From the NCBI RefSeq assembly GCF_037975245.1, contig NC_092568.1, positions 17,069,001 through 17,133,000 of the forward strand: a DNA stretch of 64,000 nucleotides, in the 5' to 3' direction. This DNA comes from Apostichopus japonicus. Its lineage: Eukaryota > Echinodermata > Holothuroidea > Aspidochirotida > Stichopodidae. Shown one piece after another: positions 37,473 through 50,361 of the stretch; the first letter of the stretch is position 1, and every line of letters begins with the position of its first letter. The position numbers were made by a program, and so were the translations under genes. The notes beneath the pieces were generated by a model. That model had not been told where the DNA came from. It saw only the letters and a program-made list of their open reading frames with translations, and made no database searches.

Positions 37473-38815
37473 CAGTGGCGTAGCTACGGGGGGCCTGAAA
37501 TTGCAGACATGAGATCCATATTTTCAGGCTAGGTACATGCTGCTTAGAATACTCGGGAAGTGCCGTTTCCGGCCATCTGGGGGTTTGTAAAGCCAAAAAT
37601 TTTCTTGTACGCTCCGCGCCAACCGATGATGGCACTCCGCTTAGATAGTCTTACGTTCAGGCGCGGCTGGACCAGTCAGACCCCCCCCCCCCCTGTCACA
37701 AATCCTGCATCCGCCCCTGATATGTCATTGAATATTCCACAAAACAACTTTTTATGTCCACGAAACTGTCGAAAAACATGATTTTCACTACTGGTAGAGA
37801 TATAAAATATTGGGAATTCTGAATTTCCTGCAAACATGCGGCTGTGCCTGTTCAATACTCACTACTGTATCGCCTTAAAAAATGATGAGTGGAAATAGTT
37901 TCTCCAGGACCGTATCGTATCGTGGGTATCGAGTGCGTCTGATATACGAACGTACGTAGTAGTACGTACGTACGTACGTCTATGATGATATGCACTGTAC
38001 TGTACTGATAAAAACATAGGTGAATTTCACTCCATGGAAGTGATCACTGAGCACATTCCTGTATAAGAGTGAATTTCCACTCCATTGGAGTAAATCTTAA
38101 CTCCTAATAGAGTTATATTCACTCATATTAGGAGTGAGGGTTAACTCCAATAGAGTTAAATTTCACTCTTAATTTGAAGTGCGCCGAGTGATCACTCCAA
38201 TGGAATGAAATCCACTCATTTGTTTTTAGAGTGTTGCTAGATATATGAAGAAGAAATTTACATACCAATACATGTTATCGGTCATCGATTGGCACAAAAA
38301 GCCAGATTCTGATGACAGCTGCCTCAAGAAACCCAATAAATGGCCTAATAAGCACCGAGCCACCAATGTGGACCATTACCGAAACATCGATGCGTGTTAG
38401 TCTTCCACCCCCTTCCTCTAATGCTATTTAAGTCCACATGTGGGCATATCCTGCAAATCTACCGGTAGCCCACAGGGGTTTGAGTTGGGAGAAAGGCCTT
38501 GACAGCTTGAAACGACAAATGATGCCAACTTCCCTCAAGTTAAAAGTCTGGCTGAGTTGGCAAGGCCAGTCAGCATGAAAGAGAAAAACTTTTTTGCATT
38601 TCTGTCACCAAAGTTGCACATCTTTTTGGTTGCTATTTTGCCTCACAGGTGCCATCTCCTGCGATCTGGGGAGTGCTGAAATCTCAAATTTTCTCTGTAC
38701 GCTCCGCGCCAACCAAGGTGGCGCTCCGCTTAGATAGTAAACTCCGCCCCCCCCACAAGAAAGAACAGCCCCCCCATGGCCCCCCCCCAATCAAAAAATC
38801 CTAGCTACGCCACTG
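37473..38815. mobile_element. Inner hAT-like element with CAGTGGCGTAGC ends
   Basis: Ends CAGTGGCGTAGCTACG and CTAGCTACGCCACTG are inverted repeats. The flanks TGCGTGAT and TGTGTGTA are a poor 8-bp match. A further CAGGCGCGGCTGGACC...GCATCCGCCCCTG piece at about 37659-37720 may be the remains of another insertion. Confidence 0.65.
38023..38212. mobile_element. Palindromic MITE-like unit rich in ACTCC/GGAGT
   Basis: Outer arms AATTTCACTCCATGGAAGTG and its imperfect inverse ending TGGAATGAAAT enclose further inverted copies of GGAGTTAA/TTAACTCC and ACTCCTAATAGAGT, so the piece folds on itself several times. There is no coding potential. Confidence 0.6.
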
Positions 38816-38982
38816 TGTGTGTAATTTTTTGTAAAATAAATTTGCAAAAAGAGTACACCATCATTCTGATAAAGTGAAGGTGAGAGGGGCACTCTGACTG
38901 CATCAATAGTCTCCATCTGGAAGGGGGCATCCAAGATGAAATGGCCTGGAGTAGCCTGGTAAAAAGTAGTTTGCATCACCAC

Positions 38983-39641
38983 CAAGGGCGGCGGAAGCAC
39001 TTTTAATCTGGGGGGGCACCGACATCAAAGGGCACTTTGCAGAAATTTCTTTGCAGATGCAGCCTTATATTTAGTACCCTTTATAACTCTTATTGTATTA
39101 TCTTATTTGCGTATACACATCACTCCATCAACGCCGCCCCCCGCCCCCCCCCCCCCCCTTTCAAGGAAAATATGCATACTGGCACTGCAATATCCAATGT
39201 GCAAATTGGGAAACAAGGAACAAGTTTTCTTTTGAGACAAAATGAGGTGAAATCATGCTAGTTGCTAATGTAGGAATCTTCCGAATTAGAGTTTATTTCT
39301 TGTCAATATCTTAACAAATTTTTCCCATTCGAAATAGCTTTGAGTTTGACCCACAGAAATTCATTAAAAGTCAGGGGCGTAGCCAGGATTTGCAAAGTTG
39401 TATGCACGACTATCTGAGCGGAGCGCCACCATTGGTTGGCGCGGAGCGTACAAGAAAATTTTTGGTTTTACAAACCCCTCAGATGGCCGGAAACGGCCCT
39501 TCCCGAGTGTTCATTCTGGTTCCCTGGCCTCTTGCTAACTTGAGACACCTCAATTTTTATGTAGAAAAAGGGTACATTTTTAACCTGAGGAAAAGTGGGG
39601 GGCACGTGCCCCCTGTGCCCCCCCCGGTTCCGCCGCCCTTG
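38983..39641. mobile_element. Non-autonomous hAT element, CAAGGGCGGC family, inverted
   Basis: Reverse-orientation relative of 33350-33992. The ends are CAAGGGCGGCGGAAGC and GGTTCCGCCGCCCTTG, with the perfect 8-bp duplication ATCACCAC at 38975-38982 and 39642-39649. Confidence 0.94.
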
Positions 39642-40138
39642 ATCACCACCTACTCCCCAAAGACGTAAATCCCAGCTCATTGCTCGAAATTGCAAATATA
39701 TGCCCGGCAAACCATGAATACATGATTTATTGGAAATAAATTTTACTCAAAACTTTCACGAAAAGTAGCACCAGATTGCACCGAGGACCTCCATATTTTG
39801 TGAAATTTTCCAAAGGGGAGGGGGGCACCCACTCCCTTTAGACCCCTCCCCCAGGACGACGATTAGGCATTTCCCATCTGGGCCCCCCCCCCCCTTCGGC
39901 GAAATCCTGGATCCGCCACTGGTACATTTACGTCTTGGAAGGAAACGACATTCTTACTGCTTGCTGCAATGTAAACAAAGACAAGCGTGAGCTTCTTGTA
40001 AATAAAGATATTCAGATGCGTTGTTCTAATGAGAGTAAAACAGGATGAATAGAGATTTCGTTGAAGGCAGTGCCGTTCATTGTTACCAATAGATTGTATC
40101 CAACCAACAATACCAATTTAAGCTCGTAGAAAGTTAAC

Positions 40139-40210
40139 TCGTCAAATGGTTCAGTGGGTAGAACAGTGGACTGATAACCTGATGAACTGAGTTCGACTCC
40201 ATCAACGATT
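40139..40210 (+). tRNA. tRNA-like sequence, copy C
   Basis: Copy C version of 5704-5775. The A-box word is changed to GGGTAGAAC and the B-box word is intact. Confidence 0.3.
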
Positions 40211-41012
40211 ATACACGTTTAAAATTCTTTTTCTCTTTCAGCAGTCCACGATGGAGTCTTGATATATTAATTCAACTATATAATTTACTAGCTGATGTGG
40301 TGGCCGATGCTATAGAGGGTGACGAAAGACTCATTCCTTGTCGGTCGTGTAAATCGTGGCTAGGGTTCAAGACAGACCTCTGGCGATAATACCTCAGGTT
40401 GTGGCATGGTGCTTTTTTGTGGCCTAGGATCCCGTGCCATGTCTCCCTTGTTGTCGCAAAAGAACCCGGGAGGATGCGCAGAGGGTCGGTGAAATCGACC
40501 AGAAGCGTACTAGGTGGCGTGCGTGAATCCTTGCCTTTGGCCAGAGGTGGTGACATCTCTGCGACCGGCATGCTTGCAGCCACCGTCCACTGAATACGTG
40601 GCCTGATGAGGCACTATTCTCCTAAAAGTGAATATACGGATGCTTTTAAGAGCCATATAATGATTTTATATTAAAAACACCCTGTTTCAAACTAGTGCCA
40701 TCGAATTACTAAAAAGCCGTTCTATTCTTGTCACTCTGAAGGTGGAATGAATTTTATTGTAATAGGTCATTTGCGGTAAGCCAAGCAAAACATTCAAGCA
40801 GTCATGCAGTCACAAAGGTTTGCAGGAACTTAATTAAACTCATTGTTTGACATAAATGTGTTGGCAAAGATTTACACTACCTTCACCAAAACAAGCATTA
40901 TATTCGTTGCAGCGTTAGAGACATACAAGCCAGCAAGACCATGAGATAAAATTTTAACAAACATAGAATTCAATGTACATCACTTTTGCAAGAAAGCAAA
41001 AGTGTCAATATT

Positions 41013-41326
41013 GTCCCATTCTAAGCCACAGTGTTGTAGCAAATTCTCATACCGGATAGTAGGTAGTTTCGGAAACAGTGATTCTGAAGAACTTTGTTTG
41101 AGATTCACGGAAAAATAACCCGGATTATTTTTTGATAACTTCAGGAACAAAATTAACTTTGATATGCCGTGGACCGTTAAAAACCACTGCTCTCAGTTTA
41201 GTTAGGATTGTATTCCTATAACACAATTACTTATTTTTTGTTTGTTTTTTGGAATGACCCTTTAAACAGTTGAGGTTCACTAGTTATAATGACTGGACCT
41301 TTTAGTTGAGTACACAGCCCATCGGA
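41013..41326. other. 314-bp insertion private to copy C
   Basis: Interrupts the CAATATT...CTAGTTCC junction of copy A, where it replaces seven bases (ATATATA). It begins GTCCCATTCTAAGCC and ends CAGCCCATCGGA. I see no inverted ends, A-tail or open frame, so the type is unknown. Confidence 0.6.
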
Positions 41327-41783
41327 CTAGTTCCGCGGTTGCACTACAAAACTCAATGGAAAAAATTAAAATGCAAATATATGGTCTCAAATGACATGTT
41401 TATAATTATTACAAATTTATTAAGGACAAATGGTGTTAAATGCCATCCAAGGGTGCTCTGTTGCTTATATGAAGTTTAACGAACGTATTCTGGTTAACAT
41501 CAAAACCAACGGATTAACATTAACTATAAGAACTACAATGAGGAGCCGACGTCACCATCAAGTAAGCCTAAACGAATATTCCAGAAATAAGTAACTTTAA
41601 CGAAACCTATCTTGAAAAATACTGGAATAGCTACAGAAACATTATTGGACTCAAAGTTGTCTGTTTTTTTTTTATTATAACAAATCAAAACTAAAATTTT
41701 GCCTTATTCATTACTAAATTGAGTTATAATGTTACAGCAAAATATATCTGTCGATCATTCTTCCATGATTGAATACCGGGGAT

Positions 41784-41985
41784 ACTTTTAAGAAAAGTCA
41801 CCCAGGAAAGAACCTGGGCACGAAAACCAAACCACCGAACGTCCGATCCGCTCTCAACCCCAATCCCCTTGCATCGAGACTGTGACTGATATTGTGTGAT
41901 TATCGTCAGTTGTGTATCACAATTCTCCCCGAAAGGGAACAAATACTACACATGATCTTCGTGGATGCCTTCAACTCTTCGGTCG
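41784..41985 (-). mobile_element. Older relative of the U2-headed element, copy C
   Basis: Orthologue of 7039-7260 with the same 3' hairpin and terminal palindrome. It lacks one of the GTCAGTCACA repeats. Its 5' end beyond GATCATGTGTAG is doubtful. Confidence 0.65.
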
Positions 41986-43977
41986 ATCTGTTCGTTGTAC
42001 ACGTCTCATGATAAAACTAGTTTGATCTCGGAAGAATTTTATCCGATTCCTTGTTCTTTATTCTATTGGTTTTACAAGTCAATGGACTACATTCGGATGA
42101 ACAATGAACAGATGAAGAAAACTGCCATGACTGGAATACCAAGTAGTCCCCGTTATGTCCAGCACGTAACGCACTAATGGACTTTATCGATACTCATTGA
42201 CGAACCACATCTTCCTTATTCGAAACAAGTTTATAACAATAGAGAGAGATTAATGCCATGCAAGTGGTGCATTTGCTTTCATATTACTGAAACCTGTACG
42301 ACAAGTTGTTTACGCTATGTGAGCCGTCCAGAATTCACAGTGGTCGTTCAGCGTTTAACCGGCTTTCGGTAACACGTATCAAGCATTCAATTATTGATGA
42401 CTATATAACGACGAAAAGACATTAAGCACATGGACATTAATATCCTCTTACTTGAGGTACGTATGTGAGGCTCATTTGTATCCATTATTACCATTTGCTG
42501 AAAAATAGACATTGCTTGCATTGTTTTTTCGCAAATTGGAAAACCAAACTCGACCTCTTCGAGAAAACTTAACGTCCCTGAAATGCACCGTGTAATGGCA
42601 TCAGACTCGGTAGGACGAGGAACGATTATATAACAAAACCCCTTTCATGGGTTCCAAGTGAGAAACATAGAAGACTGAAAATTAAATTCGTTGATAATTC
42701 GTTACTTGTTAGTGGATAGATCCAGGTATGTTTTTGTATTACCCTGTTTGGTAAAAGCAACGCAAACCTTGTCACGATGCCACATCCAAGCGGTTCCATT
42801 ATCTGGCAACATGACTAAAAGCCAATGGCTTGCCGCAAGGAGGGAGGGCGGAAATGCCCCCTCCCCCATACAAGATCTTTCATTCGCATCTGACTGTTTC
42901 CATACAATTTCAGCCTCTTATACCTAATTCGCCGCTGATACAGGCATCTGTTAATGCTTGTATACCAAATAATTCTCTAATAATATCTTTACATACCCTT
43001 CTTAGAAGAGTCTAAGTTAAGGTAGCAAAAGTACACCCAACCTCCATCAGGTGTCTTTGTGATAGAGATGAACGACATATCCCCCAATAGACAAGAACAT
43101 GTTTCTTCCACCCTGCAGGGAAATAGCAACTTAAAAGTTCTTTGACAAACAAAGGTGATGACCAGAACAAATCAAAATATAACAGACCGATTCTCATTTG
43201 CATTGATTTTTATAGACTTAATATTTATTGCAGTACCTATTTTCCGTCATAGAGTTGGGCTTCACAAAATAATGGTGGATCGAACATGTTGAATTTCTGA
43301 GCATGTACCTAATAAGCTATGCTTTCAATGCTTTCTGTGTCAAGTGTGTAAATTCAGCTTGAAAATGAAAGAAAAGGAAAAATGTTTTCATTGTTATATT
43401 ACAATGCTTATATCCTGCAATGGGCATGGGTTTAGCAAATGTTGACTCTAAAATATTGAACCTTTTAATATGACCTAATGATGGCATTGCCTTCAGTGTT
43501 GACACTGATTACATTCTACCTTGATAATATGAAAGGAAATACAACAGAAATTCAAATGTTTCGTATCCTATTGGCACTATGACATCACTTGTTAATTTAA
43601 TGGCAACCCAAGGTACGAGTTTTAAACCGTATCATATGCCCCAAACATGATAAAGTATTTCTTAGTTCTTAGGGGAAAAGTTCTTCACAAATATTTTGTG
43701 TCCGCATTTTAAAACTAAAGACTTAGTTAATAAACCTTTTAAAATGGATCACAGTAGGTCATCTGTGACGTCACGATAACATATGTTCTTCTGCAGCTTC
43801 ATTAGTCATTTATCTTTATATTATGTTATAAAGTTTATAGGTTAGTGAATTACCTTGCTCTCGTAGAATACTGAAACTATGATCAACAATAACTGCAGTA
43901 AACAACTAAGCCTGACAACTCTTTGGTTTGTAACAATTCCAGACATAGCAACGATAAACGATTTATAGGAATCCTAC

Positions 43978-44050
43978 CTGCATTGGTTTGTGGAGATAAT
44001 TGATTGCTTTCTGTTTCGATACTTCTTCTTACTCTCGTGTTGTCATCTTC
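43978..44050 (-). other. Candidate 73-bp micro-exon, copy C
   Basis: Orthologue of 9644-9716 with TTGTTTTAG and GCAG|GTAGGA kept and the 24-codon frame open. Three residues differ (G to E, S to N, A to T). Confidence 0.35.
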
Positions 44051-44145
44051 CTAAAACAATACAAAAAACAAAGATAAAAGCTAGTATGTTATTGAAATAG
44101 TCTATTTTATAAAACACCTATTGTGAAACAAAATCAATTTACATC

Positions 44146-45141
44146 CAGTGGCGTCGCCAAGGGGGGGGGCAGGGAGGAACATGCCCCCCTTGAAAACCTA
44201 GTGCCCCCGAGTGCCCCCCCCCCTCATCTGAGATTTGGGTTGGTAAAAAAATATATATATATTTTGTTATATTCAACTCCCATCATCTGAGTTGGTTTTT
44301 CATAAGGACAAAGAAGCACAGTAATTCGTATTTTCTTCAAATGAGCTGCGAAAAAATGGGTGAGAGTGTTTGTCTGCTGTATGTGTGTGTCTATTACCTC
44401 TCGTAAATTGGATGCCTGTGAAATGCCGAAAATCCGGACCTGCTGTGAGAAGGGAGGGTACTGCAGTATGTTGCCTTGGTCTGAGGTTGACAGGTTAGGA
44501 GCTGACGAAATGTGAGAATGTGAGGGTCCGCAGGCACCATACTTGCCTATATTTGTGGACCCATATATTAACCCTGTTGTGTGGGGGGGGGGGGGGGTGC
44601 AGAGGTCATTTGAGGTCAGATGCTTGTAGGAACAAATGGCGAATGTTCACACCTGCATACTGAGCCATACTCGATGTGTGATCAAACTTTGGATTGCATG
44701 GTGAGATCCCTGATAGGAGCCAATAACGATGCTGGAACCTGTTACATCTTAATAGATAATGGGAGAAAACGAGAAGGACAGAAAAACGAGAAAGGAGTCG
44801 GGGGTCATGCACACATTAATTCAACAAATGTAGGTTCTATTGATAGGGTTAGACATAATATCGACAGCAAGTGGTTCATATCCTCTGCAAAATTCTGCGC
44901 GTTGTTAAAATCATTACCTCAAAAATAGCAATTAATGGAGATATCTTCAGATCGAAATTAGCATCAAATGTGGCACCATTTTGCATCTAGCCCAACCTCC
45001 GTATGCGAAAATTTTCCAAATAGGACACCCCCTCCCCTTAGACCCCTTCCCCAGGACGGCGATCCGTATCCACCTAAGTGCCCCCCATCAAATGCTGGTG
45101 CCCCCTGTGCCCACAGACTGAAAAGTCTGGTGACGCCACTG
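44146..45141. mobile_element. Non-autonomous hAT element shared with copy A
   Basis: Orthologue of 9811-10786. The target duplication TTTACATC is intact at 44138-44145 and 45142-45149. Confidence 0.93.
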
Positions 45142-46127
45142 TTTACATCAGCCATGTATTTTAATATTTTAATATTTTAATACATTATTACTTTTATATG
45201 TCAGTATAATATATACATGCAAAGAATACGAGCAGAGTTGCTTCTATACTCAATGTGTTCTATAACCTCAAATAAGTTGCTGTTCCTATCGTAAATATGA
45301 TACGTGAAGGTTAGAATTGACTTCAGGACATACCAACAAAGACTTTAATAGAGCCATTATATACTAGATTATTTCATTTCTAAGGTTTACTCAAAGTAAG
45401 ATTGCATTGGATGTTTCACAAAATACATATAATGAACAACAGAAAACTGACTTTTAAAACAATAAGGGAAGTGGAAAAGAGCCAAGAACGGTTTGGGCTC
45501 AAATAGAACTTCAACGAGAGATCTCATGGTTTATACCATGAGCTCCTTGCCGTGCACCCTTTTTCAAAGCTAGGGGAGGGGAATGGAGCGAAGGGCAAAT
45601 TGCCAATCACGCTCGAATTGTTTAGGTAGGCTTGAACCTAGATGAATCAAACATGTTATAAAGTAAGGGTGTGGCTGTGAGGTGGATTGATGATTGCATT
45701 TACCATGCAAGATTTATATGTCAAATGGTGCATTCTGAGGTGTATTTAGACATAAATTAGGACATCTACAGACACCAGTAATGTTTGTATTCACTAAGGT
45801 GGATATAAATACCACGCTCAAAATGCATCCAAGATATATTTTTGGAGCATTTGTGGTTACAAGGTTTTAATACTTTGACTTCCATTGACCTCAGATTACC
45901 TTTGACTTCGACAAGAAAAAGAGATCATGAAGTAACTAAGGTTGATCCAGCTACTAAGTATCAAGTTAATCTGAGCTTAAATATGGAGTTGTCATGTTTA
46001 CGAGGTTTCCATACTGACTTTCTATGACCTAAAAATTCCGAGATTCTTATATCGCAAGAATGTGATATATATTTAATTAAGGAGAACAATAAGAAGTATC
46101 AAGTTTCTCAAACATGATGCTTTACAC

Positions 46128-46796
46128 CAGGGCAGGATATATCTTGTGGGGGCCCGAGGCCAGAATAATTTTGGGGACCTTTCATGATTAGGCCCACTAT
46201 CTAAGCGTAGCGCCAATGCAGGTCGGCGCGTAGCGCACGTAAATTTTGGCAGAAAATGCTTCCCAGATCGCTGGAAATGGTACTTTCAGGTTGCATCTAA
46301 ATATTTTCAATTTTGAAATCTCATGTTCTGGAAATTGACTATTGTCACAATTAATACGTAAATTTCGTTTTTCTGATGCCCCCCCCCCCCAGGAATCAAT
46401 ATTCCGTTTTCCGTAGGAATCACATGATCGGTGGTTGATAGCTAAAACGTCATCCAAATGTCTAAAGGAATGCCAATTTTTTTTGCAAAACCGACAGAAT
46501 TTACATTTGTTAACACTGAATTTATGGGGTTTGTGGTGTCACATGTGTGACAAGTTACGCAAATGCCGTAGAATAAAGACCGGGCATCCTTATAGGTCCC
46601 ATGTATTTAGGGAAAGACCACCTTTGTTCAGTGTGGAGTTTCGCACAAAGATCCGTATTTTACATGTCGACCATCGACGGACGTACGGAAAGGCATCTTA
46701 TGCCTCCATTTTTTGGACACCCACATGTGGGGGAGGGGTTAAATGTGGGGTGTTCGGGCCTGGGTCCCGGTGGGGCCCGCCGTAAATCCGGCACTG
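46128..46796. mobile_element. Older hAT-like element, copy C
   Basis: Orthologue of 11779-12358. Its target duplication is CTTTACAC/CTTTACAT. It keeps about 80 bp (46472-46552) missing from copy A. Confidence 0.8.
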
Positions 46797-48874
46797 CTTT
46801 ACATGGTGACAGAGAATTAGTGAAAAGTTCCTTTTTTACGACTGTTTGGGACAAGACTGGTAAAAGCTTACCTTCATAAATCTGTACAAGTATGGTGGTA
46901 TGTAGAAATATTTGATTTATGCTCAAATCTTACAAGTCTTACGTCAATCACAACACTATATATGTGAAATATAAAGTGTGGTAAACATGGAGTTCTTGGT
47001 TTCCATTAGATGTTTCAATCTTCTAATATGCATTGCCAAATGTTTTAGCTGATACAAGAGATCTTATATGGAAATCCACTCTAGAATGAACATTCAAACT
47101 AAGCACATTAGGGCTCTTTAATCAAGCCGAAATTATCCCATTCTAAGTAAGTCCTGTTAATAAAATTTTTTAAAAAATCTGCGAAACATCTGGCGCTGGG
47201 CATTTAAGGAGCTATGAACATTTGATCATGTTTATGTTGATAACACTTTATATATTGTTTTAGAGTAGGTCGTTTTGAACAGGAAGTCATCCCTTGCATT
47301 TGCTCCAGGAATGTGTGTCTCTTTTACATTCATGCATCCGCTGTCGATCGTCCTTGCATTCACCTACGTCTGCATGCCTGGTTACTTGTTGTCCCTTTTT
47401 GCACGTGACTCGCCCAAAGTGGAAACCCGAACATCACGGGAGGCTTTATTCTATTCGTATTTTAATTTATGATTATTATTGTTATGATTATTATATTTTG
47501 AAGTCAACTGGCTCAACTTTTATCTGAACAATATATATATATATTCCTTCATTGGTGATTTAAAGCTCTCACCTTACTTAAAGACGTAAATACGATTGGT
47601 TTTAACGTTTTTGAAAATGTATCTCATGTAAAGTTACTTTCCTAACTATACAACCTGAAGCCTCAAACCAATTTTATAGCCAAACTTGTGACTGATGTAA
47701 GTGGCCCTGTTGGTTTTTTTTTTCATTTTCTGTTCTGCTTTTCAGACATATACGGCAATATTTTTTCGATCTGAGAAGCTTCGAATATTATATGTGTGCG
47801 TTCCATTAGAAGTTTTGCTAATTTTAGCCCTAAAAGACAAACCTTTGATAGCATGATTGCTGACTACAATATTGAAATAGATTAGAGTATATATTCAAGC
47901 CCGTATGCAGCTTTTCCAAGGGGGGGGGGGGGGTCGATGTTGTGAAAAGCGGACCGTTTTAATGACTAACTCCGCTGGTTTCATGCCAACGGCACGTGCA
48001 TCGAGCGCCGAAGGTGCAAGCTACCCATAGGAGGTCTGGGATATGCTTCACCCACCCCCGGAATATTCTTAATATTCTTGACGTCAAATTGTGCAAATTG
48101 ACGCACTTTGAATTTAAATATAGTCTACAAAAGAAGTCTGAAATTTAAAAATTGTTAGTCCGACCGTTGAAGCATTTCACAATGGATGTAACAGACATTT
48201 ATAGCGAAAAAGCCTTTCCGCTATAAAGATATGGAAGAAATATCGCATCAACAGGGAACGACTGGAAGAGTTGCAATGGTTAAGAACCAATCGCGGACAA
48301 ACGAAAGGATATATCATTATAATCGTACTCTCTCCATGCGGCAAGTATACTCGGCAAATGTGACATACCACACACAATACGATATGATATAATACAAAGG
48401 TAATACATAGTCTATAGCTGAATATGACACTCTACAGGTCCATCTGACCCATGTTCTGATCTCCCAGTCAGTGTCCAACAAGATTTGATACAGTAGGAGT
48501 AGCGGGCAGCCTGTAAATTAAGATTGAATTGATTTCTGGAAGATCATACAAGTTACAGCCTGGTTGTTGCCAACCCTGGTTGACAAACTGTACTTCAATT
48601 TCATCAAAATATCTTTATCAAAATGTTTTTATTTTGAACGCCTTATGAGACATTATTAAAAGCCAAAATAGGCTCATCACACAGCTACTACTGTACTATC
48701 CGAAGCGGACCATAACGGATACTGCTCCGGGGGGGGGGGGGGTGCGGGAGGCTGGTCCCAGTTAGAGCTTCACTCCCCCAGAAAAGCTTAGATGGTTTAC
48801 ATGTTAATGTTTAACAATTGAGAAGGAAAGATAATCGAAAGAGGTTGAATTATGGTATTACTATATCTCTGTTT

Positions 48875-48880
48875 TTTATT
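48875..48880 (-). terminator. Poly(A) signal candidate for the copy C gene
   Basis: Minus-strand AATAAA, 150 bp past the stop. Another AATAAA overlaps the stop (CCAAATAAAAG). Confidence 0.5.
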
Positions 48881-49029
48881 TAAAACAAATAATAGTCGAA
48901 TACCAATTGATAAAGATGATGTAACCAACAAGTACTGATTATATACAAAAGTCTAGTATACTAATAAAGTATATGCAGTCTTTGATGTATGATGTATATA
49001 ACAGTGTACAGAGACAGCAATGAATTCTT

Positions 49030-50181
49030 TTATTTGGCGTAGTGGATGAAGAATCCCTTGGAATTAAATGAAATCATTTTCTTTCTACGAAAAATCAAGA
49101 CCACGACTAAAATTCTCAAGATTGGCATCAAATAGTAGTCGTCCATTATTTCCAATATACCAGCAAGTTTAGTGACATCCATCCAGAGGAGATCAAATTT
49201 ATCACCATCGGAAGAGAAAGTGAATGGTGTCAGCTGTGGGTCTACTCGGACCCTTGTGTTGGTGTCATCGCGCTGGCAAAATCCATTCTCTGGCAGAAGA
49301 TAGTTAAATTCATCGCCATGAGACAGAGGTACGCAGACACGATCATGGTAACCAGGAGTGACGTCATACATCAGGAATGATGATACCAGCTCAAAGAAGT
49401 GGTAAAGGTAGTAGGTCATGACGTCATAAAAATCAAAGAACAATATGTCCAGTGTTGACCATTCATTTTGGATCTCGTCGAGGTCAAGGTTCAATGATTC
49501 TTGACCATCCAAGGTAGGAGTGAGTTCTGTCAGATCCTCGGACTGGTAGTAGGTCATGACGTCATAAAAATCAAAGAACAACATGTCCAGTGTTGACCAT
49601 TCATCTTGGATCTCGTAGAGGTCAAGTTTCAATGATTCTTGACCATCCAAGGTGGGAGTGAGTTCTTTCAGGTTCTCAGGATGGTCAGACTCGTCAGCAT
49701 CGTCACTGTAGCCATATATACATAGACTGGTGACGGAATTGTTTTCATCCATAACATCTTCAAGTTCATAGGAACCTGAAATGAAGGTAAAAATGGACAC
49801 TGAGATTAAATTAGTTTATAAAAGAAAGCGAACTTTAAGGTAGTCAAATATAAAACAAAAACGGATATGTTTTGTTGATCTAGAACATATCCATCGTCAT
49901 TTTATCTAAGCTAGTTGGTCTACTATGACATAATTGCTGACCCTCATCCACCGCTCATTGCATCATATAAAACACATCAACACAGCGGCCAACTCCCTTA
50001 ATTATTCCCTATCCTACTGGCAACACCTAACTAACAACAACGCTAAATCTTCGTCCAGGAATAACGGCGAAAGGAATATAAATTTAAAGCGAAAATACTT
50101 ACCAAAAGAGTCAATCGAGATGAAAGCAAATAATAAGCACAGTATCAGAAGATACTTGCAGTTGAAGGTGGCAAGAGGCAT
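49030..50181 (-). CDS. Secreted or membrane acidic protein with internal duplication, copy C
   Basis: Exons 50103-50181 and 49030-49775 join in phase 1 to give 274 residues. Signal peptide at 1-27, then the acidic ectodomain, then LMPILRILVVVLIF and RRKK near the end. Residues 58-103 (49546-49683) and 104-149 (49408-49545) are tandem 46-residue modules, 38 identical by my count. Each runs from ELTPTLDGQESL through DEWSTLD to FFDFYDVMTYY. The first begins HPENL, like gene A1 (HPKNL). The second begins QSEDL, like gene A2. The N-terminal part and both flanks are A1-like, while the part after the modules is mostly A2-like (YHFFEL, MYDV, TKLAGIL). This suggests gene conversion or unequal exchange. 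The family is unrecognised and no function is proposed. Confidence 0.8.
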
Positions 50182-50299
50182 TGTAGTACAATAGCAGCGA
50201 AAGCGAAGCAGTGTTGATGAAGATAAAGTTATCTAGCAACTGATATAACACTATAACTGTTGACGATTGTTAAAGTTTTAACATTTGACACAATGACTA

Positions 50300-50361
50300 T
50301 GACGTCAATGTAGGCGCTGACCACTTATTGAGCGTTTTTTAGGAGACCGAGTGCGCGCACT
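50300..50361 (-). promoter_or_regulatory. CRE and 12-bp palindrome upstream of the copy C gene
   Basis: TGACGTCA at 50300-50307 and AGTGCGCGCACT at 50350-50361, with spacing as in the two copy A genes. Confidence 0.5.

Larger units (their letters stand above)
37362..39921. mobile_element. Nested hAT-type insertion, private to copy C
   Basis: Outer ends CAGGGGCGGATCCAGG and CCTGGATCCGCCACTG interrupt TATTGTACATTTACG of copies A and B. GTACA is repeated at both edges (37357-37361 and 39922-39926), so three bases of an 8-bp duplication may be lost. Inside lie a second element (37473-38815) and a CAAGGGCGGC-family element (38983-39641), giving a stack of at least three. Confidence 0.8.
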
